Positions 41,097-47,925 of a DNA stretch of 55,541 nt are shown here, piece after piece. A program made the translations under genes and the position numbers. Origin of the DNA: Oscillospiraceae bacterium (GTDB lineage Bacteria > Bacillota > Clostridia > Oscillospirales > Oscillospiraceae); NCBI GenBank assembly GCA_017458085.1, contig JAFTGE010000004.1, forward strand, positions 1 through 55,541, written 5' to 3'. The notes beneath the pieces were generated by a model. The model made no database searches and was not told the origin of the DNA. It was given only the letters and a program-made list of their open reading frames with translations. Numbering within the stretch: position 1 is the first letter of the stretch; each line of letters opens with the position of its first letter.

Positions 41097-43352
41097 TCAG
41101 CCTTTAAACAGGCGAATATCGTTTCCGTAGCAGACGGCGGTGACGGTGTCGCCGGTGGCGATGCTGCCGTCGAGGAGCATCTCGGCGGCGCGGTCCACGA
41201 TCTCCCGCTGGATGGTACGGCGCAAAGGCCGCGCGCCGTAGCTGTCGCTGTGGCCCAGGCGGGCAATCAGCCGCGCCGTGTCCTCCGGCACCGTCAATGT
41301 CAGCCCCAGGGCGGCAAAGCGCTCCTTGACCGAGGTGAGCAGGGTCTGGGTGATGGCAAGCATGTCGCGATCGTTCAAGCGGCGGAAGATGATCGTCTCA
41401 TCCACGCGGTTGAGAAACTCGGGCTTAAAGGTGGCGCGGATCTCGGCGGTAACGGCGTCACGCATGGCGGCCTCGTCGGTCACTTCGCCGGCGGCAAAGC
41501 CCAGGGGCGGCCGCTTTTCCGTGATGGTCTTGGCCCCGATGTTGGAGGTCATGACAATGACCGTGTTGGAAAAGTCCACCCGCCGCCCGGTGGAATCGGT
41601 CAGGTGTCCGTCGTCCATGATCTGCAAAAGAATACTCCACACATCCTCGTGCGCCTTCTCGATCTCATCAAACAGCACCACCGACCAGGGCTTGCGCCGC
41701 ACCTTCTCCGTCAGCTGGCCGCCGTCCTCGTAACCCACATAGCCGGGGGGCGAGCCGATGAGACGGCTGACCGAGTGCTTTTCCATATACTCGGACATGT
41801 CCAGCCGGATGATCGCGCCGGGTTCTCCGTAGACCGCGTCGGCCAGCGCCCGGCACAGCTCTGTTTTGCCCACGCCGGTGGGACCGCAGAAGAGGAAGGA
41901 GCCGACGGGCCGGGCCGGGTCCTTGAGTCCCACGCGGCCGCGGCGAATGGCCCGCGCGACGGCGGAGACGGCCTCGTCCTGGCCGATGACCCGCCGCCGC
42001 AGCCGTTCCTCCAGCCCGGACAGCCGCTCGGTCTCGCTCTGGTTCAGGCCGGTGACGGGAATGCCGGTCCAGACGGAGAGCACCTGAGCCACATCCTCGG
42101 CCTCCACCGTGCTGCCGCCGCTGACATGGACGGCGGAGGCGGCCTCGTCGATGAGGTCGATGGCCTTGTCGGGCAGGAAGCGGTCGCTGATATACCGGGA
42201 GGAAAGTGTGCAGGCCGACTCGAGCGAGCCGGGGGCAAAGCGCACGTGGTGGTGCCGCTCCAGCGCGGGACGCAGCGCGGCGAGCATTTGCAGGGCCTGA
42301 TCCTGATCCGGCTCGGCCACCTGCACGGGCTGAAAGCGGCGCTCCAGCGCGGCGTCCTTTTCGATGTGACGGCGGTACTCCTCCGGGGTGGTGGCGCCGA
42401 TGATCTGCACCTCACCGCGGCCCAGGGCGGGCTTGAGAATGTTGGCCGCGTCGATGGCGCCCTCGGCGCTGCCGGCGCCGACAATGGTGTGCAGCTCGTC
42501 GATAAAGAGAATGATATCTCCGGCGCGGCGCACATCGCGCAGCACGGACTTGACCCGGTCCTCAAAGTCGCCGCGGTACTTGGTTCCGGCCAGCATGGCG
42601 GGGATATCGAGGGAGACGATGCGCTTGCCGCACAGCTCCTCCGGCGCCTGGCCGCGGCTGACGCAGAGGGCGAGGCCCTCGGCCACGGCGGTCTTGCCGA
42701 CACCCGGCTCACCCACGAGAACGGGGTTGTTCTTGCGCCGCCGGGAGAGGATCTGAATGGCGCGCCGGATCTCCGCCGTGCGGCCGATCACCGGATCGAT
42801 GGAGCCGGAGAGCGCCATGTCCGTCAAATCGCGGCTATACTGGTCGAGGACCTTGGTGTCCGCGTGACGGATGGGACTGCGGACAGCACCGGTCTGGGCG
42901 CGGCCATGAGGATCGGGGCTGCCAAAGACGTCAAAGATGGCGGCGCACACCGCGTCCAGATCCACGTTGATCTCCCGCAGCGCCCGCGCTCCGCCGCAGT
43001 CGGGCATGCGCAGGAGGCCCAGCAGCAGATGCTCGGTGCCGATGCAGTAATGGCGCAGCGCCTTGGACTCTGCGGCCGCGCGCTCCACGGCGGCGCGGGC
43101 GTTGGCGGTCAGACCCTGGCCGGGAACGCCGGGGCAGCCCATGCCGTTTTCACGGACGATGATCCGCCGCAGCGGTTCCTCCGTAACCCCCTGCTGCCGC
43201 AGGATGCGGGCGCCCAGCCCGTCCTGCTCCGCCAGAATGCCCAGCAGCAAATGCTCGGTGCCGATGTAGCCGTGGCCCAGCTCGCCCGCCGCGATCCGCG
43301 CGCACTCGATGGCCAGCTCTGCCCGCTGTGTAAACTTCTCATTGCTCCTCAA
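41097..43352 (-). CDS. clpC: ClpC/ClpA-type ATP-dependent protease ATPase lacking the middle domain
   Basis: A 751-residue Hsp100 unfoldase. Two N-terminal Clp_N repeats each carry GTEHLLLGI/L. D1 has Walker A GEPGVGKTAVAEG, and D2 has GPTGVGKTELCRAL with Walker B VVLFDEIEKAH. A ClpP-docking loop PLGF is present, so it should feed ClpP. Between D1 and D2 the sequence runs from AIDLIDEAASAVHVSGGSTV straight to AEDVAQVLSVWTGIPV: the coiled-coil M/UVR region of ClpC, used by MecA/McsB adaptors, is missing, giving ClpA-like size and layout. The start is taken as TTG 43352, seven bases after AAAGGGGG; ATG 43373 has no good site. It is a single gene. Confidence 0.9.
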   Translation of the reverse strand: MRSNEKFTQRAELAIECARIAAGELGHGYIGTEHLLLGILAEQDGLGARILRQQGVTEEPLRRIIVRENGMGCPGVPGQGLTANARAAVERAAAESKALRHYCIGTEHLLLGLLRMPDCGGARALREINVDLDAVCAAIFDVFGSPDPHGRAQTGAVRSPIRHADTKVLDQYSRDLTDMALSGSIDPVIGRTAEIRRAIQILSRRRKNNPVLVGEPGVGKTAVAEGLALCVSRGQAPEELCGKRIVSLDIPAMLAGTKYRGDFEDRVKSVLRDVRRAGDIILFIDELHTIVGAGSAEGAIDAANILKPALGRGEVQIIGATTPEEYRRHIEKDAALERRFQPVQVAEPDQDQALQMLAALRPALERHHHVRFAPGSLESACTLSSRYISDRFLPDKAIDLIDEAASAVHVSGGSTVEAEDVAQVLSVWTGIPVTGLNQSETERLSGLEERLRRRVIGQDEAVSAVARAIRRGRVGLKDPARPVGSFLFCGPTGVGKTELCRALADAVYGEPGAIIRLDMSEYMEKHSVSRLIGSPPGYVGYEDGGQLTEKVRRKPWSVVLFDEIEKAHEDVWSILLQIMDDGHLTDSTGRRVDFSNTVIVMTSNIGAKTITEKRPPLGFAAGEVTDEAAMRDAVTAEIRATFKPEFLNRVDETIIFRRLNDRDMLAITQTLLTSVKERFAALGLTLTVPEDTARLIARLGHSDSYGARPLRRTIQREIVDRAAEMLLDGSIATGDTVTAVCYGNDIRLFKG

Positions 43353-43423
43353 AGGTATGCCCCCTTTACGCATGGGTATTATCGCCCAGGTATCCCGCCA
43401 AAACGCGCGAACCATGGTTTGTA

Positions 43424-43441
43424 TTCCCAGTGACTGGGGAC
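43424..43441 (-). promoter_or_regulatory. Palindrome upstream of clpC
   Basis: TCCCAGT and ACTGGGG abut to form a near-perfect dyad about 75 bases before the clpC start. It does not match CtsR or CIRCE operators; a different repressor site is possible. Confidence 0.35.
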
Positions 43442-43481
43442 ATTATGGCCAGATTATTTACAATTTATATGCAAATGGTGA

Positions 43482-43509
43482 TTGATTTTCGGAACAGATG
43501 TGTTACAAT
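43482..43509 (+). promoter_or_regulatory. Sigma-A-type promoter for the ferredoxin gene
   Basis: TTGATT (43482-43487), 16-base spacer, TACAAT (43504-43509), about 47 bases before the start codon. Confidence 0.65.
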
Positions 43510-43555
43510 GAGCCTGGATCGAGAGAGGTCCAAATCTACATATGGAGGGTTCATC

Positions 43556-43726
43556 ATGGCTTTTGTTATCACCGATGAGTGCCTGTCCTGCGGTTCCTGC
43601 GCAGCACAGTGTCCTGCCGAAGCGATCGACATGGGCGATATGCACTATGAGATCGACGCCGAGAAGTGTCTTGAGTGCGGTGCCTGCGCTGCGCAGTGTC
43701 CCGCCGAGGCCATTATCGCCGAGTAA
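43556..43726 (+). CDS. Clostridial-type 2x[4Fe-4S] ferredoxin
   Basis: A 56-residue protein, the normal size of clostridial ferredoxin. Two cluster-binding motifs, CLSCGSCAAQCP and CLECGACAAQCP, each give CxxCxxCxxxCP. It carries low-potential electrons between enzymes such as pyruvate:ferredoxin oxidoreductase and hydrogenase. ATG 43556 follows GGAGGG; a longer in-frame extension has no homology. It stands alone with its own promoter and terminator, as expected for a highly expressed housekeeping carrier. Confidence 0.96.
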   Translation: MAFVITDECLSCGSCAAQCPAEAIDMGDMHYEIDAEKCLECGACAAQCPAEAIIAE

Positions 43727-43736
43727 TCTGAACTTG

Positions 43737-43775
43737 TACAAAAAGGGACGATGTTCTGCATCGTCCCTTTTTGTA
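43737..43775 (+). terminator. Strong terminator after ferredoxin
   Basis: TACAAAAAGGGACGATG and CATCGTCCCTTTTTGTA pair perfectly (17 bp) around TTCTG. Confidence 0.9.
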
Positions 43776-43837
43776 TGGGTTGATCATCGGTGAAGCTTAG
43801 CTGTTCGCCATGACAAAGCTGCGTATAGCAAGACCCA

Positions 43838-44232
43838 TTTCTCTTTTCTTATCTTGCGAGAAAAGAGAAACGGTTCTTGTACTCCAAAGAGAAAAGCGCG
43901 CTAAACGCGGATATCGTTAACAAAGACGATCCATATCGCCCGCGGATACCAAGCAGGGCATTTGTCTGGTACAGCTCTATACCGGATCGCCCTTCTTTCC
44001 GCGCAAGGGCTTCGCGGCGCTGCCTGGACAAGTGACCAGCCAGCGGCGCGACCGAAGGGAGCCTTCCGCGGACGGTTTCGTGGGCAGGTATAGACACGGA
44101 CTAGACCGGCACAATGTACGACGATCGCGATGACCAGCCTATGGCCTGTGACCACGTTCAGCGCGTTTAGCGCCCTTTCTTTCTTACACCGGGCGCGGCG
44201 CGTTCTTTCTTTCGGCAAGACGAAAGAAAGAA
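43838..44232. repeat. About 395-bp non-coding element with structured inverted ends
   Basis: Each end is itself a hairpin: TTTCTCTTTTCT/AGAAAAGAGAAA (43838-43870) and TTCTTTCTTTCG/CGAAAGAAAGAA (44203-44232), whose loops (TCTTGC, GCAAGA) are complementary to each other. Inside, GCGCTAAACGCG (43891-43906) and CGCGTTTAGCGC (44163-44175) are inverted. The 240-base core has no credible gene: open frames show no domain and no ribosome site. The flanks 43776-43837 and 44233-44297 hold nothing recognisable. Confidence 0.65.
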
Positions 44233-44297
44233 TGGGGGGCGCATTCACGCAGGGCATGCCTTGTGAACAGCTAAACTGGCTGCTGAACCCGATCCCC

Positions 44298-44819
44298 TCA
44301 CCCCCACAGCCAGCGGCTGACCCAGGCCGCGGAGACGAAGCAGGCCAGATCTGCGCACAGCGCGGCGGGTACGGCCCAGCGGCTGCGCTCGACCCCGGCG
44401 GCGGAAAAGTAAACCGCGACGACGTAGAAGGTCGTCTCGCTTGCGCCGAGCATGACCGCCGCGGTTCGTCCGACGAGGGAATCCGCGCCGTAGGCGGCCA
44501 TCAGCGCCGACACCTCGGAAAGCGCCGCGCTGCCCGACAGCGGCCGCAGCAGGAGCAGCAGCGCCGTCTCCCCGGGAATGCCCAGCCGCTGCAGCAGCGG
44601 GTCGAGCAGACGGCCGAGCAGCGTCGGCAGACCCGACGCCCGAAACAGCGCGATAGCCGGCAGCAGCACCAGCAGCGCCGGGAGAATATCGGCCATGGTC
44701 CGCAGCCCTTTTTTCGCACCTGCCAGCATTGCGTCATAGACGTCCGTTCCCCGCGGCAGCGCGGCCAGGCATATCGCCGCGATCAGCAGCGGAGCGGCGA
44801 GCTGCCCCAGCATACTCAT
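44298..44819 (-). CDS. spmB: Spore maturation protein B
   Basis: A 173-residue membrane protein of the SpmB/nucleoside-recognition (Gate) family, with LPALLVLLPAIALFRASGL, ALLLLLRPLSGSAALSEV and the conserved GASETTFYVVAVYFSAAGV. In B. subtilis SpmA and SpmB are needed for normal core dehydration. Start ATG 44819 overlaps the spmA stop as ATGA; an alternative ATG is at 44813. It is convergent to nothing close: the non-coding element lies downstream. Confidence 0.92.
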   Translation of the reverse strand: MSMLGQLAAPLLIAAICLAALPRGTDVYDAMLAGAKKGLRTMADILPALLVLLPAIALFRASGLPTLLGRLLDPLLQRLGIPGETALLLLLRPLSGSAALSEVSALMAAYGADSLVGRTAAVMLGASETTFYVVAVYFSAAGVERSRWAVPAALCADLACFVSAAWVSRWLWG

Positions 44820-45379
44820 CGCCACACCCGCCGCAGCAGCGCCGCGGCCACGAGCCCCGCCGCCACCGAGCAGACCGAGCTGATCCATACCGCAGGCGTA
44901 ATGTCAAAGGGCGCGGCCGCCCCATACGCTGCCCGCAGCGAGGCCGCCATGGTGGGCAGCAGCTGGATGGACGCGGTGTTGAGCACCACCAGCAAGCCCA
45001 GGCCGTCCCCGTCGTTTAAGCGGCGCAGACCCTTCGCCGCGCGGATTCCCGCCGGGGTCGCGGCATTGCCGAGGCCGAGCAGATTCGCGCTGACATTCTC
45101 TGACAGCGCCGCCATCGTCTCCTCATCCACCGCCGCCCGCGGAAACAGCCGCCCCAGCAGCGGGGCCAGCGCGCGGGAGAGCAGCGCCGCGCCGCCGCAG
45201 CGCTCCAGCACCTCCATCACCGCGCTCCACAGGCACACCGCCCCGGTCAGCCGGAGCGTGAGCTGGACTGCTTCCTCTGCCCCGGTCATCACCGCGGCGC
45301 CCGCGGCAGTACCCTGCCCCGTAGCCGCCGCAAATAAAACTGAAAAAATATACAAAGAAATAACAATGTAACTCAGCAA
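44816..45379 (-). CDS. spmA: Spore maturation protein A
   Basis: A 187-residue membrane protein with SpmA signatures VQLTLRLTGAVCLWSAVMEVLE, NVSANLLGLGNAATPAGIRAAKGL and LVVLNTASIQLLPTMAASLRAAYG. It acts with SpmB in spore core dehydration and heat resistance. The start is placed at TTG 45379, six bases after GCGGAG; ATG 45385 directly abuts that site and is the alternative. The ATGA overlap couples it to spmB. Presence of the pair is strong evidence for a spore-former. Confidence 0.93.
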   Translation of the reverse strand: MLSYIVISLYIFSVLFAAATGQGTAAGAAVMTGAEEAVQLTLRLTGAVCLWSAVMEVLERCGGAALLSRALAPLLGRLFPRAAVDEETMAALSENVSANLLGLGNAATPAGIRAAKGLRRLNDGDGLGLLVVLNTASIQLLPTMAASLRAAYGAAAPFDITPAVWISSVCSVAAGLVAAALLRRVWR

Positions 45380-45458
45380 AACCATCTCCGCTTTCTTTTG
45401 GCCATTGGCATGATATTAAAACAATTTATGAACAATCTGAACCGCCTGACGGAAGCTA

Positions 45459-45487
45459 TTGATTTTTTAAGGGGAAAATGGTATAAA
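45459..45487 (+). promoter_or_regulatory. Sigma-A promoter for the AbrB-type gene
   Basis: TTGATT (45459-45464), 17-base spacer, TATAAA (45482-45487), in an AT-rich region. Confidence 0.7.
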
Positions 45488-45583
45488 TAAGTATATTTAT
45501 GTACGAATATGGAATATTTTTCCATTAATTGTCAATTCATGCCGCTGCTGCCGGCAACTACCCCCCTTAAAGGAGTGACCATT

Positions 45584-45829
45584 TTGAAGTCCACCGGTAT
45601 CGTTCGTAAGGTTGATGAGCTTGGTCGAATCGTCCTCCCGATTGAGATGAGACGTACGCTCAACATTGGCGAGAAGGATTCACTTGAGATATATGTTGAC
45701 GGCGACAGCATTATTCTCCGCAAATACCAGGCCGCCTGCGTATTTTGTGAAAGCACAAAAAAGATCGTGAATTATCGCGGAAAGAACGTATGTCCCGACT
45801 GCATTGCCAAGCTGAAGGAACTCTACTGA
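45584..45829 (+). CDS. abrB: AbrB-family transition-state regulator with C-terminal CxxC pair
   Basis: An 81-residue DNA-binding protein. The N-terminal swapped-hairpin domain reads STGIVRKVDELGRIVLPIEM, closely matching AbrB, and continues NIGEKDSLEIYVDGDSIILRKY. The C-terminal part has two cysteine pairs, CVFC and CPDC, 22 residues apart, which look like a zinc site and are common in clostridial AbrB-like proteins but absent from B. subtilis AbrB. AbrB proteins repress stationary-phase and sporulation genes. The start is TTG 45584, following AAAGGAG. A terminator follows directly. It is divergent from spmA. Confidence 0.92.
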   Translation: MKSTGIVRKVDELGRIVLPIEMRRTLNIGEKDSLEIYVDGDSIILRKYQAACVFCESTKKIVNYRGKNVCPDCIAKLKELY

Positions 45830-45840
45830 GAAAGCTGAAA

Positions 45841-45874
45841 ACGGCCCCTGTCCCAACGGACAGGGGCCGTTTTT
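45841..45874 (+). terminator. Terminator after abrB
   Basis: ACGGCCCCTGTCC and GGACAGGGGCCGT pair perfectly around CAAC and are followed by five T residues. Confidence 0.92.
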
Positions 45875-45901
45875 CATGTGTTGACAAACCTCAAAAAGAG
45901 C

Positions 45902-46051
45902 GTCATTCCGAGCCAGTGCTCACACTGGCGTGGGAATCCGTTTTCCAATAATGTGCCGAAAATATGCGACTTTCGGGGAATACGGATTGTACCCGCAGGG
46001 CGTACACACCCGCAGGGCGTACACCACGTCGCTTGCGCTCCTCGCAATGAC
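45902..46051. repeat. Palindromic repeat, GTCATTGCGA family, copy 3
   Basis: A forward module of the second type (GTCATTCCGAG...GTGGGAATCCG, 45902-45940) is followed by an inverted first-type module ending CTCGCAATGAC. The inverted module contains a tandem pair of ACCCGCAGGGCGTACAC. Its edge is 9 bases from the methyltransferase stop codon. Confidence 0.85.
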
Positions 46052-46060
46052 AGATGTTTT

Positions 46061-46774
46061 TCATCTGTGATAGATCCGCTTGACCTCGGCGGATTCGTTT
46101 CCGTCGGCGTCCTGCAAAAGGAGCGGCGGCTCGATGCGAAGCCCGGGTCTTCCCCCGCGCCGTGCCTCCACCAGTACAAGACTCGGCGCGCTCTCCGGCC
46201 GCGGGCAGACCAGCCGCAGGCGCTTTGGCTCCAGGCCGCAGCCGGTCAGACAGCACAGCAGCTCGCTCAGTCGTTCCGGCTTGTGCACAAGGCAGGCGCT
46301 GCCGCCGGTGCGGCAGAGGAAGGCCGCCGCGGTGCACAGCTCCTCCAGCGTGCATGTGAGCTCGCCTCTCGCCAGCGCGCGCTCCGCGTTCGCCGGGAGC
46401 GTGCCGCTGCCCACCGGGTAGTAGGGGGGATTTGCCACCACCAGGTCAAAGCTGCCCGCGCGAAAGAGCTTCCGGTGCTCCCGGATGTCGCCGGTGACGA
46501 CCTCTCCCCGGGTGCCCAACGCATTTGCCGCGAGGTTTTCGCGCGCGCATTCTGCCGCCTCCGGCAGCAGCTCCACCCCCGTCATGTGCAGCCTTTCCGT
46601 GCGTGAGAGCAGGAGCAGCATGGCCGCGCCCGAAGCGCAGCCCAGGTCAATGCCGCGCCTGGCCCCCGCCGTATTGACAAAATCGGCCAGCAGCACGCAG
46701 TCGGTTCCCAGCCGAAAATGCGCCGCCTGGCAAAAAACCGGTCCTCCCGGCCAGAGCTGTTCAAAAGAATTCAT
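46061..46774 (-). CDS. TrmN6-type tRNA (adenine-N6) methyltransferase
   Basis: A 237-residue class I SAM-dependent methyltransferase. The SAM motif is GIDLGCASGAAMLLLLS, an acidic ribose-binding position follows in MTGVELLPEA, and the catalytic N-methylation motif NPPY is in LVVANPPYYPVGSG. This matches the TrmN6/YfiC group that methylates A37 of tRNA-Val in E. coli; other N6-adenine or glutamine targets are possible. ATG 46774 follows AGAGGAGA. The upstream frame (to 46858) has no support. Pairing with a GIY-YIG or RsmI gene, common in Firmicutes, is not seen here. Confidence 0.87.
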   Translation of the reverse strand: MNSFEQLWPGGPVFCQAAHFRLGTDCVLLADFVNTAGARRGIDLGCASGAAMLLLLSRTERLHMTGVELLPEAAECARENLAANALGTRGEVVTGDIREHRKLFRAGSFDLVVANPPYYPVGSGTLPANAERALARGELTCTLEELCTAAAFLCRTGGSACLVHKPERLSELLCCLTGCGLEPKRLRLVCPRPESAPSLVLVEARRGGRPGLRIEPPLLLQDADGNESAEVKRIYHR

Positions 46775-46872
46775 CGTATCTCCTCTCCGGATCGTTGGAA
46801 AAGATAGGTTTGTCGCCGGTGCGGCCGGCGGCAAATGTATCAGGGGTGTCGGGTCCATTCCGCAAAGAAGCC

Positions 46873-47754
46873 CTATTGTTTGCCCTGCTCCGTCACGTAC
46901 CGCACAACGTAGTCGACAAAGCGGCGGGTGGCGGGCCCGGCCTTGTCCCCGGCGGCGATGGCGATGCCGATGGTGCGTTTGGCCTCCGGCACCAGCGGCA
47001 GCACCTGCAATTCATCGTGGCGTCCCTTCAAGAGCAGCTCCGGCATAATGCTGATGCCGAGTCCCTGCTCCACCATAGCGATGACGGCGTAATCGTCCTT
47101 GGTGTAAAAGCGCACGTTGGGCTTGACCCCGGCTGCCTCCAGCGCGCGCCGCGCGTCGTGGTCGGAGCTTTGCAGCAGGCTGATAAAAGGCTCCGTCTCG
47201 CACTCGACCAGCGGGAAGCGCGGATAGCTTTCAAAGCGGCTGTGTTTCGGCAGGATCGCCAGCAGCCGGTCCTCCATCAGCGCGATGCACTCGCAGTCCA
47301 CCGCCGAGGGCAGCGCCACAAAGCCCACGTCTACGCTGCCGTCGCTCAGCCACTGCTCCACATCGTGGTAGTCGCCGTTTAAAAGCTTGAAATCCACCTT
47401 GGGATAATCCCGCTGGAATTCCTTGAGCACCGGCGGCAGCCAGTGCACGGCGACGGAGGTAAAGGCCCCGATCCGCACCGTGCCGGACTCCAGCCCTCGG
47501 ATGGAGGACGCCGTCTGGCTCAGCTGCTCGGCGCTCGAGAGGAGATTGCGCACCGCAGGCAGCAGCCGCTCCCCCTCACCGGTCAGGTGCACACCGGCCC
47601 GGCTGCGCTTTAAGACGGCAAAGCCCAGCTCCTTTTCCAGGCTGTCGATGCTGTGGCTGACGGCGGACTGGGTGCAGCCCAACTGCGCCGCCGCGCGGGT
47701 CAGGCTCCCCGTTTCCACCACGGTCATCAGCGTGCGGTATTTTTCCAGGATCAT
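46873..47754 (-). CDS. LysR-family transcriptional regulator
   Basis: A 293-residue LTTR. The N-terminal winged HTH is LMTVVETGSLTRAAAQLGCTQSAVSHSIDSLE; the remaining residues form the effector-binding domain starting at GTVRIGAFTSVAVHWLPPVL. The ligand is not deducible. ATG 47754 follows AAGGAGG. It is divergent from a sodium/proline-type symporter, the classic layout for a regulator of the facing gene, and the intergenic region holds a 15-base dyad ATGAA-N5-TTCAT (47769-47783) that fits a LysR site. Confidence 0.93.
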   Translation of the reverse strand: MILEKYRTLMTVVETGSLTRAAAQLGCTQSAVSHSIDSLEKELGFAVLKRSRAGVHLTGEGERLLPAVRNLLSSAEQLSQTASSIRGLESGTVRIGAFTSVAVHWLPPVLKEFQRDYPKVDFKLLNGDYHDVEQWLSDGSVDVGFVALPSAVDCECIALMEDRLLAILPKHSRFESYPRFPLVECETEPFISLLQSSDHDARRALEAAGVKPNVRFYTKDDYAVIAMVEQGLGISIMPELLLKGRHDELQVLPLVPEAKRTIGIAIAAGDKAGPATRRFVDYVVRYVTEQGKQ

Positions 47755-47768
47755 GGCAGCCTCCTTAT

Positions 47769-47783
47769 ATGAATTATTTTCAT
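47769..47783. promoter_or_regulatory. Candidate LysR-type operator
   Basis: ATGAA-N5-TTCAT dyad, 15 bases before the LysR start codon and about 100 bases from the symporter promoter, a position typical of autoregulatory LTTR sites. Confidence 0.45.
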
Positions 47784-47863
47784 TTTAACATGAACAAGAT
47801 TATGTTTGATACTATTATAGAAAAAATTCTCCGTTTTTCAAGCGGTTTTTTTGATCTTCCGCA

Positions 47864-47892
47864 TTGCGCGGGCGCGCCGCCGCCCGTATAAT
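47864..47892 (+). promoter_or_regulatory. Sigma-A promoter for the sodium symporter
   Basis: TTGCGC (47864-47869), 17-base GC-rich spacer, TATAAT (47887-47892), about 33 bases before the start codon. Confidence 0.7.
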
Positions 47893-47925
47893 GCATGGCA
47901 TCGGGAAAAGAAAGGAATCTTCACC

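Noticed and set aside
41085-43433. A 782-codon plus-strand open frame opposite clpC
   Set aside because: Antisense artefact of a highly conserved ATPase gene; no domain or ribosome site.
43901-44257. A 118-codon minus-strand frame inside the inverted-repeat element
   Set aside because: It crosses the hairpin ends, has no ribosome site and shows no recognisable domain; treated as part of the non-coding element.
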